Shown here piece by piece: positions 36,708 to 47,410 of a stretch of 64,000 bases of DNA. The DNA comes from Heliocidaris tuberculata (taxonomy: Eukaryota > Echinodermata > Echinoidea > Camarodonta > Echinometridae). A program made the translations under genes and the position numbers. How positions within the stretch are numbered: position 1 is the first letter of the stretch; the number at the start of each line of letters is the position of its first letter. Under the pieces are notes generated by a model. The model was given only the letters and a program-made list of their open reading frames with translations. It ran no database searches and was not told the DNA's origin. The stretch is taken from contig CM046845.1 of NCBI GenBank assembly GCA_025618425.1, positions 34,684,277-34,748,276 of the forward strand. The letters are read 5' to 3'.

Positions 36708-38163
36708 ATTGAAATCCCTTTCATGCCTGAATGATGGTTTAGACCCGCAGAGACACCCGAAAATGAGATAATTTCCATGTCACAGAATTTCAAACTTGTG
36801 CCCCCCCCCGGCCCTCAAGCCCGTTTAGGTATAGGGTTAACAGGCCTAATTTTTCGTGATGCCAGTTTAGTTGTTTCATAATTTATCTATCTAAGGTACA
36901 ATTTTTCAGCTCTATACAAAAATACATGTCTGTTAATTTGCTCAGTTGTTTTCTGTTCGGTTTGTTTGCTTGCTTGTTTGCTGGTTTGTTTGTTTTCTAT
37001 GCATTTCCTCCTCTTCATAATCCTTTCACTTCTTCATCTTGCATTCTTCGATTCTCCTTTATCTAAGAATCAAACTTTTCTTCCTTCGATTCTTTTGTTG
37101 GGGGGGGGGGGGGGGGGGGGGGCATTGGTCGGGATCAGGGGCAGGTGAAATGAAGTCCCCCTCCATTTTTATGAAGGTTTCAATGATCATTCATAATTCA
37201 TAATAGTTGTACCAGGATCTAGCTAAACTATGAGGAAGTACGAACTATGATAACTTCACGAACATGCACATGTAAACCCTGGCCTAATTTGGGCTAATTG
37301 GGGACAGAAAAAGATCTACTCGTTCAATCCGGATCCAAGATTTTGCCAGGGACGTTTGAGGGCGATTTGAATCACTTCCGTTCTTTTGTTTACCGCTGTG
37401 GTCGCTTGTGCAGTGTGCATTACATTTGTAAGTGCTCCCTAGAAAGGTGAGAAATTTACCCATTTCATCAAGATTGAAGTCCGATAACATGTACATTTTT
37501 TTTTTATTGCTTTGCAATATTCGCGTAAACAATACTCTAGGACGAATTTCATTGTAAAAACTAAGAAATTCAACCGAATACATAAGAATTTACTGTATTC
37601 AGTCCCACATGCTGCCAAATTTGTTGCGATTTTCAATTCATCACCGTACCGCATTTCGTGAACTAGACTCTATAAACACGATATGTCACGTATTTACTCT
37701 CTTCAAACTTTCATATCGTTTTGATGGGAAAGTATTTATTACCAATATATATTGTGAAATTTTATGGTCATATTGACCATGAAAGTTAGATTTGAATATA
37801 TTCTGTTTATTCATGATATTTTGAACTTGAACTGAACTTCTGTCAGTTGAGAACAGAACAGTCAAAAGGAAAGGAATTGAAAAGAGGTTATGATTGATTC
37901 ATGAAGACGATAGGTCAAACTAAATCAATCGTGAGTGTGCATGTGTATATAATTGCATGTTTACAGATGCTTATTAGTCAGACATTATTGTTTATGTCTG
38001 TTAGTGACGAATGTATTGTGTTTTTGAGCATGATTTAATCTGTAAATTGAGTTACATTTGATAAAATTGTTTTATGATACTTCTTAGCTCCAGGTTTTGC
38101 TGAAGAATATCAGGAAGAAGGCACCAAAGCTTTGATGGTGACATCATAATACCCCTTTTCCAG
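36708..38163. other. Upstream region of WRNIP1
   Basis: It contains a short C run near 36800, a G run of about 22 near 37100-37122 and AT-rich unique sequence. No coding sequence was recognised. A possible untranslated first exon and promoter for WRNIP1 lies near 37.37-37.43 kb and is listed separately. Confidence 0.5.
37371..37433 (+). promoter_or_regulatory. Candidate WRNIP1 promoter element and untranslated-exon donor
   Basis: CACTTCCGTT at 37373 is an ETS-type site of the kind found in TATA-less housekeeping promoters. It is followed by GTAAGT at 37428, a consensus 5' splice site. The first coding exon is preceded by CCCCTTTTCCAG (38152-38163), a good 3' splice site, so a non-coding first exon ending here would fit. 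There is no transcript evidence, so this is a hypothesis only. Confidence 0.25.
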
Positions 38164-38195
38164 CTTTGGTGATACAACAATCATCGACTGAGACC

Positions 38196-39263
38196 ATGCC
38201 TCGGCCAGTGAGACAGAGTGCATCTTCCCCAGGCAAGAATGCCGTGTCCTGTCCCATATGTGGGCGTCACTGCAGCCCACAGGCCATCAACACCCATCTG
38301 GACAAGTGCTTGTCCAAGGACGATTCTTCCCCACCGAGGAAGCGATCAAAGCAGGACTCCTACGCTGAGAGTGAGAACGAGACTGAGACTGAGCCTGTGC
38401 ACCAAACAGGGCAGCTCAATGCTGAGTGGGCTGCTATTCTAAAAGCTCAGCCTAAGGAGGTTGAAAAGAAGACTCCAAAGTCTGAAAAGAAGAAAAAGGA
38501 AAAGAAAAAGTCAAAGAAAGATTCCACTCAGTCAAGTAGTGGAGATGGACTGAGCACTCCCAAAAAGACCAAGTCTGAAAAGGGGAGTAAGTCAGAGAAA
38601 TGTAGCAGCAAGAAAGAGAAAGGGGAGAAGTCGGCCAAAGGAGAAAAGAAAAAGAAGCGTAAGAGGAAACACAAAGACAAGGGCGATGATGACGATGTTT
38701 TTGACTTTGATGCCGAAGAGATGGAGGGAGCAAAAAAGAAAATGTCATCCGCGGAGAGAACCCCTAACAAACCATCAACTCCTTCCAAGACAACAACTCT
38801 TAATGATAAACATGCCACTCCTACTCATAAAAAGTCATCTGCTTCAAGTCAGTCCCCCAAAAAGTCAGCCCCTAAATCACCCTTTGCCAGTCTGTCGCCG
38901 AAACAAGCCAGTCAGTCCTTCTGGGCACGGCAGAATGCACAATCTACGAGTCCCAACTATCAAGCAATGAAATTCAATGCCCAAACACCACCAGCCATAG
39001 GAAAAGCGACGATCCAGACACCAACGTCAGCAAAGACGAATGCCCAGTCACCGACGACACAGGGCACAAAGCCGACATTTGGGGCGACGCCTTCCCAGCC
39101 GCGCCCTGATTTTCGCCCCCTCGCCGAAAGAATGCGGCCTTATACCATGGACACTCTTATTGGTCAGAACAAGGCTCTTGGTGCTACAGGGACTCTACGT
39201 CGCCTCTTGGATGCTGGTAACATTCCTTCAATGATCTTCTGGGGACCGCCTGGGTGTGGCAAA
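38196..39263 (+). CDS. WRNIP1: WRNIP1 exon 1: UBZ4 finger, linker and Walker A
   Basis: It encodes residues 1-356. The zinc finger [20 protein letters not shown] is followed by a basic linker of repeated K, S, T and P runs with an acidic patch ([12 protein letters not shown]). The exon ends within Walker A at ...GPPGCGK, where the donor AAA|GTAAGT interrupts the motif in phase 0. CCCCTTTTCCAG before 38164 suggests an upstream untranslated exon. The in-frame codons before ATG (from TTG at 38166) are unlikely to be translated. Antisense ORFs over the Lys-rich linker are shadows. Confidence 0.95.
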
Positions 39264-42200
39264 GTAAGTGTGGATTTCACTGTGATATCATTTGGCTTTA
39301 TATCATGCCTCATATGAGGTACATGTATGTGCAGGGTTCTCGGCATGACTTTGCTTACCTGTCTCCAACCTAAGTTAATTTTCTAATATCCCTGGGGGAA
39401 TAGTTTGAGAGGACCAAACCCTTTTTAGCTTGAGAGTTACTCTTGTCCCTACCTTGTTTAGGAGAATTTACCCTTGGCATACTACTTCTGAAGAGCTTCA
39501 TGCTTGCCATGAGCACCAAGTGTATAATGCACTGACAAGAATCCTGTGTATGTGTACAACAAAATATTCCCCAAATTAGCTGTAATTACACATACTTTTA
39601 TCATCACATTGCATTATATACATACATAAAGGTCCTGATTCTCCCTTCTGTAACCATTTGTTTTAAAACTTTCATTTCCAGTATCCAGACAGTTGTTTGC
39701 CACAATTCTCTCCTTTTCTATGCTGCTCTTTTAAAAATAACTTTGTAACATTGTTTTGTCAGTTTGCTTTGATGACAGTGATCCTTGCAAGCTGCATATG
39801 TACAAAATTCCACCCTTCTTTTTTACGTTGCAGACTTCTTTGGCCAATGTCATAGCGAGACAGGCCAAGGTGAGAAACACCCATCGCTTCATCACGTTCT
39901 CGGCAACGACCAGCAACGTGTCAGACGTCAAATCTGCAGTGGAGATTGCACGGAATGAACAGCGGATGTACAGGAGGAAGACCATTCTCTTCATTGATGA
40001 GATCCATCGATTTAACAAGACACAACAGGTTAGAAAACATTTCATAATTAAAGGCTCTGCACTAATTTTTTACTTAAGGAGTCTTGATTTAGATACCGTA
40101 TGTAAGGTTTTTATGAACAAAGGCCCTGTTTAAAGAGAAGGTGAAAAATAATTTGTGAGCTTTCTCATTCAGTTTATGTCAGTTTGGAAGTACATCATAG
40201 TAGAAATATCCCCTGAAAAGGATTGCTCTTTAAATGCTGTAATACTTGAAATATGACGAGAAATGTCTGAAATGTTTGGGCCGAACATTCATACCACATG
40301 TGTGTACAGTCCCGTACATCCATTTCTGTTTGTAGTGCATGTGCTTTTCAGCGAGATTGGGTCAATTTCTTATCACTTTGATGATTCTAAAACCTCACAG
40401 TCTACTCCAGTTCTTATGTAGACATGATCAACCTTTCCCGATTGCTTTGAGACATTTTCTTTCTCAATATAATTGCATGGCAGAAATCAACTTTATCTTT
40501 AAGGTTTGACATTTTAAGGGTGCGTACAATGTACAATGTAATTAAAATTTGGGGAGCAAATGTGTGTGGGGCCATGCATAATCATACTACTCTGTGTCCT
40601 CTACAAGTTCAACTCGAGTTGTGGCAATAAGGAGTATTTTGCGAGAAGATATCTAAATTTAGATCGGCAAATTGAAACAATATAAATAATGCATTATAAT
40701 CTATGGTGACTTTTTTAATGGACAGTTGAAAGCATTTATTGTCAGAGATTTGATGATTAACCTCGATGTAAAGGGAATAAAATAGGACATTTTCTTTGTG
40801 GAAAGCATATGTCATCATGGTGAATTTATGTGTGCAATATAACTTACAGCTACCATGTACATGTCATTGGTCTACATTTTGCATATTTGAGTGGCTGCAT
40901 CCTGTGTTAATTTCCTTATTACACAAACAATGAAATGTAAAACATTCACAAGATTTGTCGGATGTTGTCTCTTACATGACTATTCTTCCATTTGCAATTT
41001 CCTCACCAGGACACGTTCCTGCTGCATGTTGAAAACGGAACCATCATCCTGATTGGAGCAACAACGGAGAACCCCTCTTTCCGGGTGAACAGCGCCCTCC
41101 TGAGTCGGTGTCGTGTCGTGGTGCTTGAGAAGCTCAGTCCGGACAGCGTCATGCTCATCCTAGAAAGGGCGCTCAAGGATTGTCAGGTCGGCATCGTTGA
41201 AGACTCCCTGGTAGCAGACGCTATGCCGAATACCGATCAGGAGTGAGTAGTCAAGTGTTAAGGAAACATTAATTAAAGCCATTTTCTACTTGTAGCAGGC
41301 TTGAATTTACCGCTCTTAGAAGTATGATTTCTAATGATTTCTGTATATTTTTTCAATGAAGCAAGCTTGGCGACAATTATGGTTAAGAAGCATAGAAATC
41401 CTGTCATTTCAAGGTATAATGATGATTTAAAAATTCATAACAAAGTGGAGTGTTCTCTCTTGGAACTATACAGGGTGGGGGCATACTCCTGGATTTTTTT
41501 TCTAGGATATTCACTGTGTTATGCCCATGGTAGGATGGATACAAATTTCAGTATTTTTACATGTACTTGAGTCGATGATGTTGACATGAGCTGATAAAGT
41601 TTTTGGTGATTACAGTTGAACCCCCTGACTTGCATGTATGGGGGCATAAATCCTTCAGAAGTATCCCAGCTCCATGTTGTGTACCCCCTTCAGAGCCCCT
41701 TTTCATAAAATTTATTATCAATAACAAGTTACAATAATTGCTATAAGCTACTGAAATCTGATTGGCTGAGAGCAAATTTGTCATGGAAATTGGGCTGTTT
41801 ATGGATAACAAGTTTTATGAAACAGGACCCAGATGGCTAATGAAGCCTTTTTATTACCACTCTCCGTCATTGAACTGTGTTCTAGGAGTACCATTTCTAT
41901 CGAGAGACAAGCACTATGCCTTCTTGCCAACCTGTGTGACGGCGACGCACGCTCAGCACTCAACTCACTCCAGATGGTTCTGGACGTGGCCAAGGGGTCA
42001 TCGGGAGGTCAACAGGGTGCCTCCATAGTTCAACGGTCAAATGTCATCACCATCGATCAGATCAAGGAGAGCTTGCAGAGGTCACATATCAGTTACGACA
42101 GATCAGGTGAGAGTGTGTGTGTGTTCTTTCAGTATGTGAAAGAGCCTTCCCGCCGAATTTGAATATAGGAACGGGTTTTGTTGTATTGTGTAGATTATGA

Positions 42201-44745
42201 TATTGAGCATTAGATGTATGACTAATTTGGTCTGATCATGCTGATGACACAAAGAGCAGCACTGTCAAGATGTACACACAGATACTTGGACATCACTACA
42301 GTTTCTGTCTGTTTTCCTGAATTTCCCGTCATTTTGTGCTCTTTTGAGGGAGAGGGGACATTAAGATGTTATTTCAGTCCAACCTACTTTAGTGACCACT
42401 TGTCTGTAAAGATTGCTTTTCTTGTTTCCCTTGAGCAGTACCTACATACAGTTTGACTGTTCTTGTATATTTCCATCCTTTGTTTTCATTATAAAGATGA
42501 ATGAAATGTATCTCCTGAAATAGACAGTAGTGTGTGAATATTCTGTCAGCATGTGGAATCTGAATATTTACCACAATTTGTCATTCAGTGTGATCTGTGA
42601 ATCTCTTTCTTTCGTATTCAGGTGAAGAACACTACAACTGTGCCTCTGCTCTCCAGAAGTCCATACGAGCCTCAGACGCCAACGCTGCAGTCTACTGGCT
42701 AGGACGTATGATCATCGGCGGTGAAGACCCTCTCTTCATTGCCAGGAGGCTGGTGGTCTGTGCCAGTGAAGATATCGGTAAGGGGCCATTTCTGCCTTGT
42801 TGTTCATCTCATGTTTTTCTTATGTCAGTGGGAAGATTCTGTTGGCAGCCTGCTCTGTTGCTCTGTCCTTGTGAATTGCACGTTATATCTTTCTATCCTG
42901 AAATGTTGGTGTCATTTTAAATGACTTTCGTGGAAGGAGATAATTCAGCACAAAATCCCTCGCTTCAGTTGAATCTTTTCAGAAACTTAAAATGTAGCTG
43001 CAACTCGCGGTTCTGTGCTCTTTTGGCAATTGATGAATATAGAGCACAGTATATTATAGAGGAGAGAAAAAGATGCCACATTGTCTAGTTTTTTTGGGGG
43101 GGAATGGGGGTTTCGAGTTATATATATTTTCTAAAATGCTCTTAAGAATAAGGTTTTTAAAAACATATCATAGAATTTTTACACAGATGTAGTTCAGATG
43201 TTGAGAAATGTTCATTTGAAATGAAAAATGCCTTGGGAATATTTTTTCTTCATACTCCCTCTGTATCACTTCCATGTTTATGACTATTACAAAGGGGTTG
43301 GTGTATATGTTTTCCGTGTTATTACTATGCTTTTCTCTTATTTTCTGATAGGTCTAGCGGATTCTCAAGCTCTAGTCCAGGCCACAGCAACGTATCAAGC
43401 CTGCCAAAATATTGGTATGCCAGAATGTGAGGTAAGCTGAAGTGCATAAAGTGGTTGAAAGTTTGCCGTTACTGATGAATTGAGCCCACCGCACACTATA
43501 TGATCGGTCTGCGATCAGATTTCGGAAGAAAATGTAATATGATTTGTGATAAACATTTAAACGCATGAAATATTTTTGATCAAGGTTCTGAATAGTCATT
43601 TAGATAGTAAAATCGAAAATACAGCCTATTGCAAGCTTTCTCGTCGGAGGAAAGGCCAAATCGGCTCCAAGTCATAGTGACGTCAGAGCAGTCCTACAAT
43701 TTGAAACTGATTTGGCCCTTATTCCCGGTATACGGCCAACAACGCACCAAAACCCTATGTTTAGTATTCATATTACTGTTTAGAACCTGAATCGGGTACA
43801 TTTTATTTGTTAAAATGCCTGTATTTAATACTATTGTGATTTATTTCCCAAATTGGATCGCAGTCAATCGTATAGTATGCGGTTGGCTTTACAGGTATTC
43901 CTATGAACAAAAGTATTTACTAGTAAGTTGTACATTGTTTAATGTTCACTTGATGAGCAAGGAGACAGTAATATAAACAGTGATATACCGACAAACACAA
44001 TATAACCCCACAGTATGAAGAAATTTCACTAATATGTACAGTTTATTATATGACCTCAGAATTAGCAAATCCTTATTTGTATGTGATGGAGCTTGCTTAG
44101 AACAGAAATTATCATCTACAGTACAAAACTCCTTAAATCCATACAGAGTTCTTCCTGGCAGAATTGTCGATAGAAGTGCACTATTTGCTACCCACATTTG
44201 CAAGATCATTCAATATTAATACTCGTTATAAAAACACTGTGTGGTCATGTATCAGAGGTAGAACAGTGGTCATGTCAAGGGAAGATCCCAGTTTTAAAAG
44301 CAAGTCTAAACACTTGTGCCCTTTTACCAAGTCCCTCGGATAGGTCCACTAGTTGCTTTTGTAGAAGCATATACTTCCTTTCTTAGCAGTGTGGTAATGT
44401 AAAAATAATTTTCACATCATCGCCATCGTCAACATCATATTTTACTCAATTTCTCTCCCTTGTTCTCTTTGTTAGCTGAACCTTGCCCACTGCGTAATCT
44501 ACCTGTCTAAAGCACCCAAGTCACGGCAGGTCCCCACCGCCTTCAGCCGCGTCAAGGAGTGCATCAAGAACCACCAGGGCCCCACCCCTCCCATACCCCT
44601 CCACCTCCAGACGCCCGCCACCCAGTACCAGCTGGTCCGCAACACCCTGGGCGGGTGGGGCAAGGGGCGTGTCATAGCAGGGGGGTACAAGGGGTACATG
44701 CCGGAGAGCTTAGCGGGACTGGATTTCTTCTCCATGTCATCGTAG
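38196..44745 (+). CDS. WRNIP1: WRNIP1, Werner helicase-interacting AAA+ ATPase (complete, seven exons)
   Basis: Exons join in continuous phase: 38196-39263, 39834-40028, 41010-41242, 41886-42106, 42622-42777, 43352-43431 and 44476-44745, giving 740 codons before TAG. Order of parts: an N-terminal RAD18-type UBZ4 finger (C19, C22, H34, C38); a long Lys/Ser-rich linker, about residues 85-300; the [18 protein letters not shown] lead-in (307-324); Walker A GPPGCGKT (350-357); Walker [11 protein letters not shown] (407-416); sensor 1 GATTENPSF (437-445); the LLSRCR arginine-finger region (451-456); then the MgsA/RarA-type C-terminal domain with EEHYNC, GGEDPL, SEDIG and GMPECE. The family binds ubiquitin and protects or restarts stalled replication forks in the nucleus. 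It is longer than the vertebrate protein (about 665 residues), mainly in the linker. The ATG at 38196 has A at -3 and lies just before the zinc finger. Confidence 0.96.
39834..40028 (+). CDS. WRNIP1: WRNIP1 exon 2: end of Walker A to Walker B
   Basis: This exon has 65 codons, phase 0 to phase 0. The acceptor TTTTTTACGTTGCAG restores Walker A as GK|TSLA. The exon carries [16 protein letters not shown], the conserved SAT segment, and the Walker [16 protein letters not shown], with D411 and E412 as Mg2+ and water-activating residues. The donor is CAACAG|GTTAG. Confidence 0.95.
40128..40510 (+). repeat. Dispersed repeat R1, copy in WRNIP1 intron 2 (empty site)
   Basis: Its reverse complement matches 45095-45760 in many blocks: AATAATTTGTGAGCTTTCTC, CCCCTGAAAAGGATTGCT, GAAATGTTTGGGCCGAACAT, GATTCTAAAACC and CAACCTTTCCC. 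This copy lacks the TTAA MITE found at 45354-45631 in the partner, so it shows the pre-insertion state. R1's own class is unknown. Confidence 0.8.
41010..41242 (+). CDS. WRNIP1: WRNIP1 exon 3: sensor 1 and arginine-finger region
   Basis: The acceptor is CCTCACCAG. It encodes [20 protein letters not shown], then [20 protein letters not shown], both strongly conserved in the RarA/WRNIP1 family. It ends at the consensus donor GA|GTGAGT with two bases of a codon. Confidence 0.94.
41692..41831. mobile_element. GGGCCC-family fold-back MITE in WRNIP1 intron 3
   Basis: GAGCCCCTTTTCATAAAATT pairs with AAGTTTTATGAAACAGGACC at the other end. The core contains TCTGATTGGCTGAGAGCAAA, shared with the 45900 elements. 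It is about 140 bp, non-coding, and close to the exon 4 acceptor. Confidence 0.75.
41886..42106 (+). CDS. WRNIP1: WRNIP1 exon 4: AAA+ lid with CDGDAR motif
   Basis: The acceptor CTGTGTTCTAG completes the split Glu codon. The exon encodes [20 protein letters not shown] and [14 protein letters not shown], the lid with the family's GDAR sensor 2 motif. [20 protein letters not shown] follows. It ends one base into Gly at the donor CAG|GTGAGA. A GGGCCC-family MITE lies about 55 bp upstream of this acceptor. Confidence 0.94.
42622..42777 (+). CDS. WRNIP1: WRNIP1 exon 5: start of C-terminal oligomerisation domain
   Basis: It encodes [20 protein letters not shown], then [20 protein letters not shown] and [12 protein letters not shown]. 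These are hallmark motifs of the RarA/MgsA C-terminal domain that forms the tetramer. The acceptor is TTTCGTATTCAG and the donor ATCG|GTAAGG. Confidence 0.95.
43352..43431 (+). CDS. WRNIP1: WRNIP1 exon 6
   Basis: An 80-bp exon encoding [20 protein letters not shown] and IGMPECE. The conserved IGMPE motif is intact. The acceptor is TTATTTTCTGATAG and the donor GAG|GTAAGC. Confidence 0.94.
43482..43889. mobile_element. MITE in WRNIP1 intron 6 with GCCCACCGCACACTA ends
   Basis: The left end AGCCCACCGCACACTATATG, with GATCGGTCTGCGATC after it, pairs with the right end GGATCGCAGTCAATCGTATA followed by GTATGCGGTTGGCTTT. These are imperfect inverted repeats of about 35 bp bounding 408 bp. There is no coding sequence, and the superfamily was not assigned. 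Confidence 0.75.
44476..44745 (+). CDS. WRNIP1: WRNIP1 exon 7: C-terminus and stop
   Basis: The exon has 89 codons plus [23 protein letters not shown] and [15 protein letters not shown] match the family. The following stretch ([19 protein letters not shown], then [17 protein letters not shown]) keeps only the GKG and YMPESL-LDFF anchors of the usual tail. G+C content rises in this exon relative to neighbouring introns. Confidence 0.93.
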   Translation: MNLAHCVIYLSKAPKSRQVPTAFSRVKECIKNHQGPTPPIPLHLQTPATQYQLVRNTLGGWGKGRVIAGGYKGYMPESLAGLDFFSMSS

Positions 44746-45094
44746 GAGCTGCAGAAAAGAACTTTTTTTTTTGCGGCAAGTGCATCAGGATGCCATCGAC
44801 ATATGGTGCTAAAGTTAACGGGAGGTAAAGGGACTAAGGAAAGGGATACAGTGGGTTATCCTGTGCATTAAGCATTTTTTTGAGCTTCAAGTATTTTATC
44901 GGAATATATGTAGGCAAAGTGTTATTGAATGTTGGCCCTTTGATAACATTTCTTCCCTTCATAAAAATGGCTCTTAATTTCCTAGAAACAGCTGGTATTC
45001 ATAAAAGTGGATGAGTGGGTAGAGTTAGTTCACTGATTCATGGAGTGCCAAGTGTCAACATCTGTATCCCCTTTAAAAAATTGCCATAGATCTG

Positions 45095-45760
45095 TCTTAA
45101 AGATAAAGTTCTGGTCATGCGATTACATTGTGCAAGAAACAGTCTCAAAACAATTGGGAAAGGTTGATTGTATAGTACATAAGAATTGGTGTATGCTGTA
45201 AGGTTTTAGAATCACCAAAATAAGAAAAAAAATGATTAAATAGTGCTGAGAGTCACACGCACTGCACACAGAAATGTGTATATGGGACTACACACACACA
45301 CACACACACATGTTCGGCCCAAACATTTCAGGTGTTTCTTGTCATATTTTTAAAGGGAAATCCAACCTAAACAGCAAGTTGCTTTGAAAGAAAGAGGAAA
45401 AATCAGAGAAGCAGATTCTGATTGGTGAAAGTTTGAGAGTTTTCCACAAAAATGTCACAATTGACCCACCAAATTGCCAATTTGAGATTCGCATAGATGT
45501 AGTGGTCTCATTTCTCAAACATCCATAACTTTCTTAGTCCTTGTCCGATTTCTTTCAAACTTTCACCATCCTGCTTATCCTATTTTTCTGCTTTCACACA
45601 AATCATCTTATTATCAAGGTTGGATTGCCCTTTAATGTAAGGGCATTTGACAAGCAATCCTTTTCAGGGGACATCTCTACAATGATAATCTTCAAACTGA
45701 CATAAAGAGAATGAGAAAGCTCACAAATTATTTTTACCTTTCCCAGAACCTCAATGTTCT
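45095..45760 (-). repeat. Dispersed repeat R1, inverted copy with a MITE inserted
   Basis: Read on the minus strand this aligns with 40128-40510, interrupted by the 278-bp element at 45354-45631. Outside the insertion the two copies line up, e.g. CCCTGAAAAGGATTGCTTG and TTTGGGCCGAACATG. A (CA)n expansion sits where the other copy has ACATGTGTGTAC. Confidence 0.8.
45354..45631. mobile_element. TTAA-flanked MITE with AGGGAAATCCAACC ends
   Basis: The left end AGGGAAATCCAACCT and right end AGGTTGGATTGCCCT are inverted repeats. TTAA lies on both sides (45350-45353 and 45632-45635). The other copy of the host repeat (40128-40510) lacks it, which confirms insertion. TTAA targets are used by piggyBac and Kolobok transposases. 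No ORF is present. Confidence 0.88.
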
Positions 45761-45899
45761 CTTTAACTGAACAAAAATCATGTTAACATGAAATAAATTT
45801 CTCATTTTCATTTTGTGACTGGATGCATTTTGTTGCAAAATTACAGTAATTTATACAGAATAATGATCATCACTTCGCCCTCTCTGAATCAGTGGACTA

Positions 45900-46037
45900 G
45901 GGGGGCATTTCATCAAATGTCTTGTCAGTGATTTTTACCGACAAATTTGCTCTCAGCCAATCAGATGCAAGGATTTCAGTAGCTTATAACAGTTATTGCA
46001 ACTTGTCATTGATGAAAAGTTTTATGAAACAGGGCCC
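45900..46037. mobile_element. GGGCCC-family fold-back MITE, first of two adjacent copies
   Basis: GGGGGCATTTCATCAAATG pairs with the terminal TTTTATGAAACAGGGCCC. The core holds AATTTGCTCTCAGCCAATCA, the complement of the CTGATTGGCTGAGAG core of the 41692 element. It is separated by only a few bases from the next copy. Confidence 0.75.
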
Positions 46038-46040
46038 AAG

Positions 46041-46177
46041 GGGAGCGTTTCATCAAGTGTTTTGTCAGTGATTTTTACTGACAAATTTGCTCTCAGCCAT
46101 TCAGATGCAAGGATTTCAGTAGCTTATAACAGTTGTCGGTAAAAATCACTGACAAAACACTTGATGAAAGTTCCCCA
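46041..46177. mobile_element. GGGCCC-family fold-back MITE, second adjacent copy
   Basis: The left half nearly duplicates 45900-45990 (AAATTTGCTCTCAGCC and TGCAAGGATTTCAGTAGCTT). Its right end is instead the near-perfect complement of its own left end: CAAGTGTTTTGTCAGTGATT against AATCACTGACAAAACACTTG. It is therefore a strong hairpin. Confidence 0.75.
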
Positions 46178-46539
46178 GGATTAAGTTAGTCTGCGTTTAT
46201 GAATACGAGCCAAAGGGATAAAGTGGGCCAGTACTTTGAAAAGATTTAAACTGCAACATACATGTATCTGATGTAAGTCATGCTTTGGCAAGATTGAGTG
46301 CTTGAGGAGTATGATGCAATTCTTTTTATCTCCGTTGTTTGTGGATGGTGTGAAAAACTTGTTTGACTTCCACGACCTGTGCTTCTAATCCCAAATATTG
46401 CTCAGCCAGACGTGAAAAATAAGACTGAAATGGCATATTTTAGTTGGACTAATGGGCCCTACCCATTTAGCACTGTCACATATCCTTACACTGTTGGATA
46501 AATAGAAGGAAAAAAAAAAGGGAGGGAGCTAATTCTGCT

Positions 46540-47410
46540 TTTCAATATTTTATGAAAAGTAGTTCCAATGGTCTGGTTATGAACCAAAGGAATGATAGAT
46601 AATATAAAGAGCCATTCAAATTCAGGAAAGTAAGCATTGGATATACTCTTGAATAGGTAGAAAGAGGGGAGATGGTTGATGCTATTCTGGTGGTCAATAG
46701 ATTCTATAAAATAGTCTGAATGACCTGAGTATGAATCAAGGAATGGTAGATATATATAAAGAAAGCCATTCATTTCAGGAAAGTAGAAATTGGTTAAAGT
46801 GATCCTGGTAGAATTTCATGGCAAAAACGGTCAATAAAAAATGAAGGTTCTATACTTTGTCAACTCTGGAAAAATAGGCATTGCATTGTGGGAGGGGGAA
46901 GGAAGGGAAAAGTATACTGTGAAGAATGATTCAAGGATTGATAGATTTATTTTGCTATTCTATTCAAACATTCAAAAACTAGACATTGGGTGAAATGAAT
47001 TCTTTTTGGTCCCAAACATTCAGGGCTGAATAGTCAGTAACACTGAGTGAAATATTTACTTTGTGTCTATGCTGGAAGAATAGATACTGAATTCTGCGAA
47101 TAATTATGCAAGTCTAACTGGGACAGAATTGTCAAGAACTTAGAGTTAAGTGTTTACTTTTTGTCTGTTCTGGAAATTTAGGCATTGAATTAAGCGATCC
47201 AGGGAAGAAATTATTTGGGTATTAAGAGGGTAGAATTTTGGAAAAATCATTGCATTTTTATGTGATTTTAGAAAAAAAAATATTCAGGTTTGATCACACA
47301 GAATTGACAAAAATATGGAGTGGATTTTTTATTATAGTGTCTATTCTTGAAAATTAGTGCATTTGATTCATAGAAGTGATCTGGGAGAAATTGTTAAGGT
47401 CAAATCAGGG
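46540..47410. repeat. Degenerate tandem repeat (minisatellite)
   Basis: Related segments recur at about 46569 and 46722 (GGTCTGGTTATGAACCAA against TGACCTGAGTATGAATCAAG, then AGCCATTC and CAGGAAAGTA), a spacing near 153 bp. Further forms of TCTGGAA..ATAGGCATTGAATT followed by GTGATCCTGG-like words occur near 46855, 47067, 47163 and 47338. Units are diverged and of unequal length. Confidence 0.6.

Larger units (their letters stand above)
44746..46540. other. WRNIP1 3' flank / probable 3' UTR with nested repeats
   Basis: The first AATAAA after the stop that I see is near 45792. The interval holds a (CA)n tract at 45291-45310, the inverted copy of repeat R1 with its TTAA MITE, and two tandem fold-back MITEs. 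No protein-coding sequence was recognised. Confidence 0.55.

Noticed and set aside
38452..38818. Antisense ORFs of 96-98 codons over WRNIP1 exon 1
   Set aside because: They are complements of the Lys-rich linker (AAG/AAA codons give Phe/Leu/Ser on the other strand). The sense strand is clearly coding.
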